A stretch of DNA of 64,000 bases from Plantago major (lineage: Eukaryota; Streptophyta; Magnoliopsida; Lamiales; Plantaginaceae). The stretch spans positions 91,660,436 to 91,724,435 of the forward strand of contig CM048843.1 of NCBI GenBank assembly GCA_026545765.1, in the 5' to 3' direction. The notes below the pieces were generated by a model that did not search any database, was not told where the DNA came from, and worked only from the letters and a program-made list of their open reading frames with translations. The translations under genes and the position numbers were made by a program. The first letter of the stretch is position 1; each line of letters starts with the position of its first letter. Shown here in pieces: positions 25,871-41,429 of the stretch.

Positions 25871-28539
25871 TTTAAATCGAGGTTGATCAGCAAAATAGTT
25901 CAATATGTAAGTAGAATAGGTTTCATACCACAAACCATATCATGTGAATAAAATTTGACACAAACTAACTCTATCAGTGTTTCACAAAAAAAGTGTACTA
26001 CCCCTTTGAGTTTTATTGAAGACAAGAGGTCTAGGAAATCGTTTTTAAATGGTGTTCGATCAACCAAAATAGTTCAATATGTGCGTAGAATAGGTTTCAT
26101 ACCACAAACCATATCATGTGAATAAAATTTGACACAAACTAACTCTATCAGTGTTTCACAAAAATCGTGTACTACCCCTTTGAGTTTTATTGAAGACAAG
26201 AGGTCTAGGAAATCGTTTTTAAATCGAGTTCGATCAACCAAAATAGTTCAATATAATGCGTAGAATAGGTTTCATACCACAAACCATATCATGTGAATAA
26301 AATTTGACACAAACTAACTCTATCAGTGTTTCACAAAAATCGTGTACTACCCCTTTGAGTTTTATTGAAGACAAGAGGTCTAGGAAATACGTTTTTAAAT
26401 CGAGTTCGATCAACCAAAATAGTTCAATATGTTAATAGAATAGGTTTCATACCACAAACCATATCATGTGAATAAAATTTGACACAAACTAACTCTATCA
26501 GTGTTTCACAAAAAATGTGTACTACCCCTTTGAGTTTTATTGAAGACAAGAGGTCTAGGAAATCGTTTTAAATCGAGGTTCGATCAACCAAAATAGTTCA
26601 ATATGTGCGTAGAATAGGTTTCATACCACAAACCATATCATGTGAATAAAATTTGACACAAACTAACTCTATCAGTGTTTCACAAAAATCGTGTACTACC
26701 CCTTTGAGTTTTATTGAAGACAAGAGGTCTAGGAAATCGTTTTTAAATCGAGGTTCGATCAACCAAAATAGTTCAATATGCGTAGAATAGGTTTCATACC
26801 ACAAACCATATCATGTGAATAAAATTTGACACAAACTAACTCTATCAGTGTTTCACAAAAATCGTGTACTACCCCCTTTGAGTTTTATTGAAGACAAGAG
26901 GTCCCAAAAAATACGTTTTTAAATCGAGGTTCGATCAACCAAAATAGTTCAATATGTGCGTAGAATAGGTTTCATACCACAAACCATATCATGTGAATAA
27001 AATTTGACACAAACTAACTCTATCAGTGTTTCACAAAAATCGTGTACTACCCCTTTGAGTTTTATTGAAGACAAGAGGTCTAGGAAATCGTTTTTAAATC
27101 GAGGTTGATCAGCAAAATAGTTCAATATATGCGTAGAATAGGTTTCATACCACAAACCATATCATGTGAATAAAATTTGACACAAACTAACTCTATCAGT
27201 GTTTCACAAAAATCGTGTACTACCCCTTTGAGTTTTATTGAAGACAAGAGGTCTCGAAATACGTTTTTAAATCGAGGTTCGATCAGCAAAATAGTTCAAT
27301 ATGTCGTAGAATAGGTTTCATACCACAAACCATATCATGTGAATAAAATTTGACACAAACTAACTCTATCAGTGTTTCACAAAAATCGTGTACTACCCCT
27401 TTGAGTTTTATTGAAGACAAGAGGTCTAGGAAATACGTTTTTAAATCGAGGTTCGATCAACCAAAATAGTTCAATATGCGTAGAATAGGTTTCATACCAC
27501 AAACCATATCATGTGAATAAAATTTGACACAACTAACTCTATCAGTGTTTCACAAAAATGTACTACTACCTTTGAGTTTTATTGAAGACAAGAGGTCTAG
27601 GAAATCGTTTTTAAATCGAGGTTCGATCAACCAAAATAGTTCAATAAGTGCGTAGAATAGGTTTCATACCACAAACCATATCATGTGAATAAAATTTGAC
27701 AAAAACTAACTCTATCAGTGTTTCACAAAAATCGTGTACTACCCCTTTGAGTTTTATTGAAGACAAGAGGTCTCGGAAATCGTTTTTAAATCGAGTTCGA
27801 TCAACAAAATAGTTCAATATGCGTAGAATAGGTTTCATACCACAAACCATATCATGTGAATAAAATTTGACACAAACTAACTCTATCAGTGTTTCACAAA
27901 AATCGTGTACTACCCCCTTTGAGTTTTATTGAAGACAAGAGGTCTAGGAAATACTTCTTTAAATCGAGTTACGATCAACCAAAATAGTTCAATATGTGCG
28001 TAGAATAGGTTTCATACCACAAACCATATCATGTGAATAAAATTTGACACAAACTAACTTTATCAGTGTTTCACAAAAATCGTGTACTACCCCTTTGAGT
28101 TTTATTGAAGACAAGAGGTCTGGAAATACGTTTTTAAATCGAGTTCGATCAACCAAAATAGTTCAATATGTAAGTAGAATAGGTTTCATACCACAAACCA
28201 TATCATGTGAATAAAATTTGACACAAACTAACTCTATCAGTGTTTCACAAAAAATGTGTACTACCCCTTTGAGTTTTATTGAAGACAAGAGGTCTAGGAA
28301 ATACGTTTTTAAATCGAGTTCGATCAACCAAAATAGTTCAATATGCGTAGAATAGGTTTCATACCACAAACCATATCATGTGAATAAAATTTGACACAAA
28401 CTAACTCTATCAGTGTTTCACAAAAATGTGTACTACCCCTTTGAGTTTTATTGAAGACAAGGGTCTAGGAAATCGTTTTTAAATCGAGGTTCGATCAGCA
28501 AAATAGTTCAATATAATGCGTAGAATAGGTTTCATACCA

Positions 28540-28717
28540 CAAACCATATCATGTGAATAAAATTTGACACAAACTAACTCTATCAGTGTTTCACAAAAAA
28601 TCGTGTACTACCCCCTTGGATTTTTATTGAAGACAAGAGTTCGAGAAAATACGTTTTTAAATCGAGGTTCGATGAAACAAAAGACTTCAATAAGACCGTA
28701 GAATAGGTTTCAGACCA
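28540..28717 (+). repeat. Unusually diverged monomer
   Basis: Its second half departs from consensus: CCCTTGGATTTTTATTG, GAGTTCGAGAAAATACG, GATGAAACAAAAGACTTCAA, TAAGACCGTAG and TTCAGACCAC. These are substitutions and short insertions rather than the usual CpG deletions. Confidence 0.85.
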
Positions 28718-31189
28718 CAAACCATATCATGTGAATAAAATTTGACACAAACTAACTCTATCAGTGTTTCACAAAAATCGTGTACTACCCCTTTGAGTTT
28801 TATTGAAGACAAGAGGTCTCGGAAATACGTTTTTAAATCGAGTTCGATCAACCAAAATAGTTCAATATAATGCGTAGAATAGGTTTCATACCACAAACCA
28901 TATCATGTGAATAAAATTTGACACAAACTAACTCTATCAGTGTTTCACAAAAAATCGTGTACTACCCCTTTGAGTTTTATTGAAGACAAGAGGTCCCAAA
29001 AAATACGTTTTTTAATCGAGTTCGATCAACCAAAATAGTTCAATATATGCGTAGAATAGGTTTCATACCACAAACCATATCAGGTGAATAAAATTTGACA
29101 CAATCTAACTCTATCAGTGTTTCACAAAAATCGTGTACTACCCCTTTGAGTTTTATTGAAGACAAGAGGTCTCGGAAATCGTTTTTAAATCGAGGTTCGA
29201 TCAACCAAAATAGTTCAATATGCGTAGAATAGGTTTCATACCACAAACCATATCATGTGAATAAAATTTTACACAAACTAACTCTATCAGTGTTTCACAA
29301 AAAATGGTGTACTACCCCTTTGAGTTTTATTGAAGACAAGAGGTCTAGGAAATACGTTTTTAAATCGAGGTTCGATCAACAAAATAGTTCAATATGCGTA
29401 GAATAGGTTTAATACCACAAACCATATCATGTGAATAAAATTTGACACAAACTAACTCTATCAGTGTTTCACAAAAACGTGTACTACCCCTTTGAGTTTT
29501 ATTGAAGACAAGAGGTCTAAAATACGTTTTTAAATGAGGTTCGATCAACCAAAATAGTTCAATATGTCGTAGAATAAGTTTCATACCACAAACCATATCA
29601 TGTGAATTAAATTTGACACAAACTAACTCTATCAGTGTTTCACAAAAATCGTGTACTACCCCTTTGAGTTTTATTGAAGACAAGAGGTCTAGGAAATACG
29701 TTTTTAAATCGAGGTTCGATCAACCAAAATAGTTCAATATAATGCGTAGAATAGGTTTCATACCACAAACCATATCATGTGAATAAAATTTGACACAAAC
29801 TAACTCTATCAGTGTTTCACAAAAAATCGTGTACTACCCCTTTGAGTTTTATTGAAGACAGAGGTCTCGAAATACGTTTTTAAATCAAGGTTCGATCAAC
29901 CAAAAATAGTTCAATATGTGCGTAGAATAGGTTTCATACCACAAACCATATCATGTGAATAAAATTTGACACAAACTAACTGTATCAGTGTTTCACAAAA
30001 ATCGTGTACTACCCCTTTGAGTTTTATTGAAGACAAGAGGTCTGGAAAAATACGTTTTTAAATCGAGTTCGATCAACCAAAATAGTTCAATATATGCGTA
30101 GAATAGGTTTCATACCACAAACCATATCATGTGAATAAAATTTGACACAAACTAACTCTATCAGTGTTTCACAAAAATCGTGTACTACCCCTTTGAGTTT
30201 TATTGAAGACAAGAGGTCTGGAAATCGTTTTAAATCGAGGTTCGATCAACCAAAATAGTTCAATATGTAAGTAGAATAGGTTTCATACCACAAACCATAT
30301 CATGTGAATAAAATTTGACACAAACTAACTCTATCAGTGTTTCACAAAAATCGTGTACTACCCCTTTGAGTTTTATTGAAGACAAGAGGTCTAGGAAATC
30401 GTTTTTAAATCGAGGTTCGATCAACCAAAATAGTTCAATATGTGCGTAGAATAGGTTTCATACCACAAACCATATCATGTGAATAAAATTTGACACAAAC
30501 TAACTCTATCAGTGTTTCACAAAAATCGTGTACTACCCCTTTGAGTTTTATTGAAGACAAGAGGTCTAGGAAATACGTTTTTAAATCGAGGTTAGATCAG
30601 CAAAATAGTTCAATATGTGCGTAGAATAGGTTTCATACCACAAACCATATCATGTGAATAAAATTTGACACAAACTAACTCTATCAGTGTTTCACAAAAA
30701 TCGTGTACTACCCCTTTGAGTTTTATTGAAGACAAGAGGTCTCGGAAATACGTTTTTAAATCGAGGTTTGATCAAGCAAAATAGTTCAATATGTGCGTAG
30801 AATAGGTTTCATACCACAAACCATATCATGTGAATAAAATTTGACACAAACTAACTCTATCAGTGTTTCACAAAAATCGTGTACTACCCCTTTGAGTTTT
30901 ATTGAAGACAAGAGGTCTAGGAAATCGTTTTTAAATCGAGTTCGATCAACCAAAATAGTTCAATATGCGTAGAATAGGTTTCATACCACAAACCATATCA
31001 TGTGAATAAAATTTGACACAAACTAACTCTATCAGTGTTTCACAAAAATCGTGTACTACCCCTTTGAGTTTTATTGAAGACAAGAGGTCTAGGAAATACG
31101 TTTTTAAATCGAGGTTCGATCAGCCAAAATAGTTCAATATGTGCGTAGAATAGGTTTCATACCACAAACCATATCATGTGAATAAAATT

Positions 31190-32160
31190 TGACACAAACT
31201 AACTATCGAGTGTTTCACAAAAAATTGTGTACTACCCCTTTGAGTTTTATTGAAGACAAGAGGTCTCGGAAATACGTTTTTAAATCGAGGTTCGATCAAC
31301 CAAAATAGTTCAATATGTGCTTAGAATAGGTTTTATACCACAAACAAAATCATGTGAATAAAATTTTACACAAACTAACTCTATCAAGGGGTTTCACAAA
31401 AAATCGTCTACTACCCCCTTTGAATTTTATTGAAGACAAGAGGTCTAAAATACGTTTTTAAATCGAGTTCGATCAATCAAAATAGTTCAATATGTGCGTA
31501 GAATAGGTTTCATACCACAAACCATATCATGTGAATAAAATTTGACACAAACTAACTCTATCGAGTGTTTCACAAAAAATCGTGTACTACCCCCTTTGAG
31601 TTTTATTGAAGACAAGAGGTCTCGAAAATAGGTTTTTAAATCGAGGTCCGATCAACCAAAATTGTTCAATATGTACATAGAATAGGTTTCATACCACAAA
31701 GCATATCACGTGAATAAAGTTTGACACAAACAAACTCTATCTAGTGTTTCACAAAAAATTGTGTACTACCCCTTTGAGTTTTATTGAAGACAAGAGGTCT
31801 CGGAAATACGTTTTTAAATCGAGGTTCGATCAACCAAAATAGTTCAATATGTGCATAGAATAGGTTTTATACCACAAACCATATCATGTGAATAAAATTT
31901 TACTCAATTTATATCTATCTAGTGTTTCACAAAAAATTGTGTACTACCCCTTTGAGTTTTATTGAAGACAAGAGGTCTCGGAAATACGTTTTTAAATCGA
32001 GGTTCGATCAACCAAAATAGTTCAATATGTGCTTAGAATAGGTTTTATTCCACAAACAATATCATGTGAATAAAATTTTACACAAACTAACTCTATCAAG
32101 GGTTTCACAAAAAATCGTGTACTACCCCCTTTGAATTTTATTGAAGACAAGAGGTCTAGA
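31190..32160 (+). repeat. Island of full-length, variable monomers
   Basis: Contains two CAAGGG-type monomers (31,341-31,517 and 32,053-32,227) and a diverged one at 31,875-32,052 with AAATTTTACTCAATTTATAT and TCTAGTG. Most CpG landmarks are kept. The AAATTTTACAC and TTTTAT variants link it to 24,325. Limits are approximate. Confidence 0.7.
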
Positions 32161-34149
32161 AAAATCGTTTTAAATCGAGTTCGATCAACCAAAATAGTTC
32201 AATATGCGTAGAATAGGTTTCATACCACAAACCATATCATGTGAATAAAATTTGACACAAACTAACTCTATCAGTGTTTCACAAAAATGTGTACTACCCC
32301 TTTGAGTTTTATTGAAGACAAGAGGTCTAGGAAATACGTTTTTAAATCGAGTTCGATCAACCAAAATAGTTCAATATATGCGTAGAATAGGTTTCATACC
32401 ACAATCCATATCATGTGAATAAAATTTGACACAAACTCACTCTATCAGTGTTTCACAAAAATCGTGTACTACCCCTTTGAGTTTTATTGAAGACAAGAGG
32501 TCTAGGAAATACGTTTTTTAAATCGAGTTCGATCAACCAAAATAGTTCAATATGTGCGTAGAATAGGTTTCATACCACAAACCATATCATGTGAATAAAA
32601 TTTGACACAAACTAACTCTATCAGTGTTTCACAAAAAAGTGTACTACCCCTTTGAGTTTTATTGAAGACAAGAGGTCTGGAAATACGTTTTTAAATCGAG
32701 TTCGATCAGCAAAATAGTTCAATATAATAAGTAGAATAGGTTTCATACCACAAACCATATCATGTGAATAAAATTTGACACAAACTAACTCTATCAGTGT
32801 TTCACAAAAATCGTGTACTACCCCTTTGAGTTTTATTGAAGACAAGAGGTCCCAAAATACGTTTTTAAATCGAGGTTGATCAGCCAAAATAGTTCAATAT
32901 AATGCGTAGAATAGGTTTCATACCACAAACCATATCATGTGAATAAAATTTGACACAAACTAACTCTATCGAGTGTTTCAACAAAAATCGTGTACTACCC
33001 CTTTGAGTTTTATTGAAGACAAGAGGTCTCGGAAATACGTTTTTAAATCGAGTTCGATCAACAAAAATAGTTCAATATGTCGTAGAATAGGTTTGATACC
33101 ACAAACCATATCAGGTGAATAAACTTTGACACAAACTAACTCTATCGAGTGTTTCACAAAAATCGTGTACTACCCCTTTGAGTTTTATTGAAGACAAGAG
33201 GTCTAGGAAATCGTTTTTAAATCGAGGTTCGATCAGCCAAAATAGTTCAATATATGCGTAGAATAGGTTTCATACCACAAACCATATCATGTGAATAAAA
33301 TTTGACACAAACTAACTCTATCAGTGTTTCACAAAAAATAGTGTACTACCCCTTTGAGTTTTATTGAAGACAAGAGGTCTAGGAAATCGTTTTTAAATGG
33401 AGGTTCGATCAACCAAAATAGTTCAATATGTGCGTAGAATAGGTTTCATACCACAAACCATATCATGTGAATAAAATTTGACACAAACTAACTCTATTGA
33501 GTGTTTCACAAAAAATGTGTACTACCCCTTTGAGTTTTATTGAAGACAAGAGGTCTAAAAATCGTTTTTAAATCGAGGTTCGATCAACAAAATAGTTCAA
33601 TATGTGCGTTGAATAGGTTTCATACCACAAACCATATCATGTGAATAAAATTTGACACAAACTAACTCTATCAGTGTTTCACAAAAATCGTGTACTACCC
33701 CTTTGAGTTTTATTGAAGACAAGAGGTCTAAAATCGTTTTTAAATCGAGGTTCGATCAGCCAAAATAGTTCAATAATATGCGTAGAATAGGTTTCATACC
33801 ACAAACCATATCATGTGAATAAAATTTGACACAAACTAACTCTATCGAGTGTTTCACAAAAAATGTGTACTACCCCTTTGAGTTTTATTGAAGACAAGAG
33901 GTCTAGGAAATACGTTTTTAAATGAGGTTAGATCAGCAAAATAGTTCAATATATGCGTAGAATAGGTTTCATACCACAAACCATATCATGTGAATAAAAT
34001 TTGACACAAACTAACTCTATCAGTGTTTCACAAAAATCGTGTACTACCCCTTTGAGTTTATTGAAGACAAGAGGTCTAGGAAATCGTTTTTAAATGGAGG
34101 TTCGATCAACCAAAATAGTTCAATATAATGCGTAGAATAGGTTTCATGC

Positions 34150-35640
34150 CACAAACCATATCATGTGAATAAAATTTGACACAAACTAACTCTATCGAGT
34201 GTTTCACAAAAAATCGTGTACTACCCCCCTTTGAGTTTTATTGAAGACAAGAGGTTTCGGAAATACGTTTTTAAATCGAGAATCGATCTACCAAAATAGT
34301 TCAATATGTGCGTAGAATAGGTTTCATACCACAAACCATATCATGTGAATAAAATTTGACACAAACTAACTCTATCGAGTGTTTCACAAAAAATCGTGTA
34401 CTACCCCCTTTGAGTTTTATTGAAGACAAGTGGTCTCGGAAATACATTTTTAAATCGAGGTTCGATCAACCAAAATAGTTCAATATGTGCTTAGAATAGG
34501 TTTCATACCACGAACTATATCATGTGAATAAAATTTGACACAAACTAACTCTATCGAGTGTTTCACAAAGAATCGTGTACTACCCCCTTTGAGTTTTATT
34601 GAAGACAAGAGGTCCCGGAAATACGCATTTAAATCAAGGTTCGATCAACCAAAATAGTTCAATATATTCTTAGAATAGGTTTCATGCCACAAACCATATC
34701 ATGTGAATAAAATTTGACACAAACTAACTCTATCGAGTGTTTCACAAAAAATCGTGTACTACCCCCTTTGAGTTTTATTGAAGACAAGAGGTCTCGGAAA
34801 TACGTTTTTAAATAGAGGTTCGATCAACCAAAATAGTTCAATATGTGCGTAGAATAGGTTTCATACCACAAACCATATCATGTGAATAAAATTTGACACA
34901 AACTAACTCCATCGAGAGTTTCACAAAAAATTGTGTACTAACCCCTTTGAGTTTTATTGAAGATAAGAGGTCTCGGAAATACGTTTTTAAATCGAGGTTC
35001 GATCAACCAAAATGGTTCAATATATTCGTAGAATAGGTTTCATACCACAAACCATATCATGTGAATAAAATTTTACACAAACTAACTCTATCAAGTGTTT
35101 CACAAAAAATCGTGTACTACCCCTTTGAGTTTTATTGAAGACATGAGGTCTCGGAAATACGTTTTTAAATCGAGGTACGATCAACCAAAATAGTTCAATA
35201 TGTGCGTAGAATAGGTTTCATACCACAAACCATATCATGTGAATAAAATTTGACACAAACTAACTCTATCGAGTGTTTCACAAAAAATCGTGTACTACCC
35301 CCTTTGAGTTTTATTGAAGACAAGAGGTCTTGGAAATACGTTTTTAAATCGAGGTTCGATCAACCAAAATAGTTCAATATGTGCGTAGAATAGGTTTCAT
35401 ACCACAAACCATATCATGTGAATAAAATTTTACACAAACTAACTCTATCGAGTGTTTCACAAAAAATCGTGTACTACCCCCCCTTTGAGTTTTATTGAAG
35501 ACAAGAGGTCTCGGAAATACGTTTTTAAATCGAGGTTCGATCAACCAAAATAGTTCAATATGTGCGTAGAATAGGTTTCATACCACAAACCATATCATGT
35601 GAATAAAATTTGACACAAACTAACTCTATCGAGTGTTTCA
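34150..35640 (+). repeat. Island of full-length monomers
   Basis: About eight copies with TATCGAG, C-runs of four to seven before TTTGAG (the seven-C run is near 35,480), and TCTCGG. Variants include CGCATTTAAATCAAGG and AATATATTCTTAG. Limits are approximate. Confidence 0.7.
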
Positions 35641-38600
35641 CAAAAATCGTGTACTACCCTTTGAGTTTTATTGAAGACAAGAGGTCTAGGAAATACGTTT
35701 TTAAATCGAGTTCGATCAGCAAAATAGTTCAATATATGCGTAGAATAGGTTTCATACCACAAACCATATCATGTGAATAAAATTTGACACAAACTAACTC
35801 TATCAGTGTTTCACAAAAATGGTGTACTACCCCTTTGAGTTTTATTGAAGACAAGAGGTCCCAAAATACGTTTTAAATCGAGGTTCGATCAATCAAAATA
35901 GTTCAATATATGCGTAGAATAGGTTTCATGCTACAAACCATATCATGTGAATAAAATTTGACACAAACTAACTCTATCGAGTGTTTCACCAAAAATCGTG
36001 TACTACCCCCCTTTGAGTTTTATTGAAGACAAGAGGTCTCGGAAGTACATTTTTAAATCGAGTTCGATCAGCAAAATAGTTCAATATAATGCGTAGAATA
36101 GGTTTCATACCACAAACCATATCATGTGAATAAAATTTGACACAAACTAACTCTGTCAGTGTTTCACAAAAAATGTGTACTACCCCTTTGAGTTTTATTG
36201 AAGACAAGAGGTCCCGGAAATCGTTTTTAAATCGAGGTTCGATCAACCAAAATAGTTCAGTATGTGCGTAGAATAGATTTTATACCACAAACCATATCAT
36301 GTGAATAAAATTTGACACAAACTAACTCTATCGAGTGTTTCACAAAAAATCGTGTACTACCCCTTTGAGTTTTATTGAAGACAAGAGGTCTCGGAAATAC
36401 GTTTTTAAATCGAGGTTCGATCAACAAAATAGTTCAATATGCGTAGAATAGGTTTCATACCACAAACCATATCATGTGAATAAAATTTGACACAAACTAA
36501 CTCTATCAGTGTTTCACAAAAACGTGTACTACCCCTTTGAGTTTTATTGAAGACAAGAGGTCTAGGAAATCGTTTTTAAATCGAGGTTGATCAGCAAAAT
36601 AGTTCAATATGTGCGTAGAATGGGTTTCATACCACAAACCATATCATGTGAATAAAATTTGACACAAACTAACTCTATCGAGTGTTTCACAAAAAATCGT
36701 GTACTACCCCTTTGAGTTTTATTGAAGACAAGAGGTCTAGGAAATACGTTTTTAAATCGAGGTTCGATCAGCAAAATAGTTCAATATGTGCCTAGAATAG
36801 GTTTCATACCACAAACCATATCATGTGAATAAAATTTGACACAAACTAACTCTATCGAGTGTTTCACAAAATATCGTGTACTACCCCCTTTGAGTTTTAT
36901 TGAAGACAAGAGGTCTCGGAAATACGTTTTCAAATCGAGGTTCGATCAACCAAAATTGTTCAATATGTCGTAGAATAGGTTTCATACCACAAACCATATC
37001 ATGTGAATAAAATTTGACACAAACTAACTCTATCGAGTGTTTCACAAAATATCGTGTACTACCCCCTTTGAGTTTTATTGAAGACAAGAGGTCTAAAATA
37101 CGTTTTTAAATCGAGGTTCGATCAGCAAAATTGTTCAATATGTGCGTAGAATAGGTTTCATACCACAAACCATATCATGTGAATAAAATTTGACACAAAC
37201 TAACTCTATCAGTGTTTCACAAAAATCGTGTACTACCCCTTTGAGTTTTATTGAAGACAAGAGGTCTCGGAAATACGTTTTTAAATCGAGGTTCGATCAA
37301 CCAAAATAGTTCAATATGTGCGTAGAATAGGTTTCATACCACAAACCATATCATGTGAATAAAATTTGACATAAACTAACTCTATCGAGTGTTTCACAAA
37401 AATGTGTACTACCCCTTTGAGTTTTATTGAAGACAAGAGGTCTGGAAATCGTTTTAAATGAGGTTGATCAACCAAAATAGTTCAATATGCGTAGAATAGG
37501 TTTCATACCACAAACCATATCATGTGAATAAAATTTGACACAAACTAACTCTATTGAGTGTTTCACAAAAATCGTGTACTACCCCTTTGAGTTTTATTGA
37601 AGACAAGAGGTCTCGGAAATCGTTTTTAAATGAGGTTGATCAACCAAAATAGTACAATATGTGCGTAGAATAGGTTTCATACCACAAACCATATCATGTG
37701 AATAAAATTTGACACAAACTAACTCTATCGAGTGTTTCACAAAAAATCGTGTACTACCCCCTTTGAGTTTTATTGAAGACAAGAGGTCTCGGAAATACGT
37801 TTTTAAATCAAGGCCTGATCAACCAAAATAGTTCAATATGTGCGTAGAATAGGTTTTATACCACAAACCATGTCATGTGAATAAAATTTGACACAAACTA
37901 ACTCGATCGAGTGTTTCACAAACAATTGTGTACTACCCCCTTTGAGTTTTATTGAAGACAAAAGGTCTCGGAAATAGGTTTTTAAATCGAGTTCGATCAG
38001 CCAAAATAGTTCAATATAATGCGTAGAATGGGTTTCATACCACAAACCATATCATGTGAATAAAATTTGACACAAACTAACTCTATCAGTGTTTCACAAA
38101 AATCGTGTACTACCCCTTTGAGTTTTATTGAAGACAAGAGGTCTAAAATACGTTTTTAAATCGAGTTCGATCAAACAAAATAGTTCAATATGTGCGTAGA
38201 ATAGGTTTCATACCACAAACCATAACATGTGAATAAAATTTGACTCAAACTAACTCTATCGAGTGTTTCACAAAAATCGTGTACTACCCCTTTGAGTTTT
38301 ATTGAAGACAAGAGGTCTAGGAAATCGTTTTTAAATCGAGGTTGATCAACCAAAATAGTTCAATATATGCGTAGAATAGGTTTCATACCACAATCCATAT
38401 CATGTGAATAAAATTTGACACAAACTAACTTTATCGAGTGTTTCACAAAAAATGTGTACTACCCCTTTGAGTTTTATTGAAGACAAGAGGTCTGGAAATA
38501 CGTTTTTAAATCGAGTTCGATCAACCAAAATAGTTCAATATGTATATGCGTAGAATAGGTTTCATACCACAAACCATATCATGTGAATAAAATTTGACAC

Positions 38601-41429
38601 AAACTAACTCTATCAGTGTTTCACAAAAATCGTGTACTACCCCTTTGAGTTTTATTGAAGACAAGAGGTCTAGAAATCGTTTTTAAATCGAGTTCGATCA
38701 ACCAAAATAGTTCAATATAATGCGTAGAATAGGTTTCATACCACAAACCATATCATGTGAATAAAATTTGACACAAACTAACTCTATCAGTGTTTCACAA
38801 AAATCGTGTACTACCCCTTTGAGTTTTATTGAAGACAAGAGGTCTAAAATCGTTTTTAAATCGAGGTTCGATCAACCAAAATAGTTCAATATGCGTAGAA
38901 TAGGTTTCATACCACAAACCATATCATGTGAATAAAATTTGACACAAACTAACTCTATCAGTGTTTCACAAAAATGCGTGTACTACCCCTTTGAGTTTTA
39001 TTGAATACAATAGGTCTCGGAAATACGTTTTTAAATCGAGGTTCGATCAACCAAAATAGTTCAATATATGCGTAGAATAGGTTTCATACCACAAACCATA
39101 TCATGTGAATAAAATTTGGCACAAACTAACTCTATCGAGTGTTTCACAAAAAATCGTGTACTACCCCTTTGAGTTTTATTGAAGACAAGAGGTCTCGGAA
39201 ATACGTTTTTAAATCGAGGTTCGATCAACCAAAATAGTTCAATATGCGTAGAATAGGTTTCATACCACAAACCATATCATGTGAATAAAATTTGACACAA
39301 ACTAACTCTATCAGTGTTTCACAAAAAAATGTACTACCCCTTTGAGTTTTATTGAAGACAGAGGTCTAGGAAATCGTTTTTAAATCGAGTTTGATCAACC
39401 AAAATAGTACAATATATGCGTAGAATAGGTTTCATACCACAAACCATATCATGTGAATAAAAGATGACACAAACTAACTCTATCAGTGTTTCACAAAAAT
39501 CGTGTACTACCCCTTTGAGTTTTATTGAAGACAAGAGGTCTAAAAATACGTTTTTAAATCGAGGTTCGATCAGCAAAATAGTTCAATATGTAGTGTAGAA
39601 TAGGTTTCATACCACAAACCATATCATGTGAATAAAATTTGACACAAACTAACTCTATCAGTGTTTCACAAAAAATGTACTACCCCTTTGAGTTTTATTG
39701 AAGACAAGAGGTCTAGGAAATACGTTTTTAAATCGAGGTTCGATCAACCAAAATAGTTCAATATGTGCGTAGAATAGGTTTCATACCACAAACCATATCA
39801 TGTGAACAAAAGATGACACAAACTAACTCTATCAGTGTTTCACAAAAAAATGTACTACCCCTTTGAGTTTTATTGAAGACAAGAGGTCTAAAAATCGTTT
39901 TAAATCGAGGTTAGATCAGCCAAAATAGTTCAATATGTGCGTAGAATAGGTTTCATACCACAAACCATATCATGTGAATAAAATTTGACACAAACTAACT
40001 CTATCAGTGTTTCACAAAAAATGTGTACTACCCCTTTGAGTTTATTGAAGACAAGAGGTCTAGGAAATACATTTTTAAATCGAGGTTCGATCAGCCAAAA
40101 TAGTTCAATATAATGCGTAGAATAGGTTTCATACCACAAACCATATCATGTGAATAAAATTTGACACAAACTAACTCTATCAGTGTTTCACAAAAATCGT
40201 GTACTACCCCTTTGAGTTTTATTGAAGACAAGAGGTCTAGGAAATCGTTTTTAAATCGAGGTTCGATCAGCAAAATAGTTCAATATGTGCGTAGAATAGG
40301 TTTCATACCACAAACCATATCATGTGAATAAAATTTGACACAAACTAACTCTGTCAGTGTTTCACAAAAATCGTGTACTACCCCTTTGAGTTTTATTGAA
40401 GACAAGAGGTCTAGGAAATACGTTTTTAAATCGAGGTTCGATCAACCAAAATAGTTCAATATGTAAGTAGAATAGGTTTTATACCACAAACCATATCATG
40501 TGAATAAAATTTGACACAAACTAACTCTATCAGTGTTTCACAAAAACGTGTACTACCCCTTTGAGTTTTATTGAAGACAAGAGGTCTGGAAATCGTTTTT
40601 TTAAATCGAGGTTCGATCAGCAAAATAGTTCAATATGTGCGTAGAATAGGTTTCATACCACAAACCATATCATGTGAATAAAATTTGACACAAACTAACT
40701 CTATCGAGTGTTTCACAAAAATGTACTACCCCTTTGAGTTTTATTGAAGACAAGAGGTCTAAAAATACGTTTTTAAATCGAGGTTCGATCAACCAAAATA
40801 GTTCAATATGCGTAGAATAGGTTTCATACCACAAACCATATCATGTGAATAAAATTTGACACAAACTAACTCTATCAGTGTTTCACAAAAAATCGTGTAC
40901 TACCCCTTTGAGTTTTATTGAAGACAAGAGGTCTAAAATACGTTTTTAAATCGAGGTTCGATCAGCAAAATAGTTCAATATGCGTAGAATAGGTTTCATA
41001 CCACAAACCATATCATGTGAATAAAATTTGACACAAACTAACTCTATCAGTGTTTCACAAAAATCGTGTACTACCCCTTTGAGTTTTATTGAAGACAAGA
41101 GGTCTAAAATCGTTTTTAAATCGAGGTTCGATCAACCAAAATAGTTCAATATGCGTAGAATAGGTTTCATACCACAAACCATATCATGTGAATAAAATTT
41201 GACACAAACTAACTCTATCAGTGTTTCACAAAAATCGTGTACTACCCCTTTGAGTTTTATTGAAGACAAGAGGTCTAGGAAATACGTTTTTAAATGAGGT
41301 TGATCAGCAAAATAGTTCAATATGTGCGTAGAATAGGTTTCATACCACAAACCATATCATGTGAATAAAATTTGACACAAACTAACTCTGTCAGTGTTTC
41401 ACAAAAATCGTGTACTACCCCTTTGAGTT

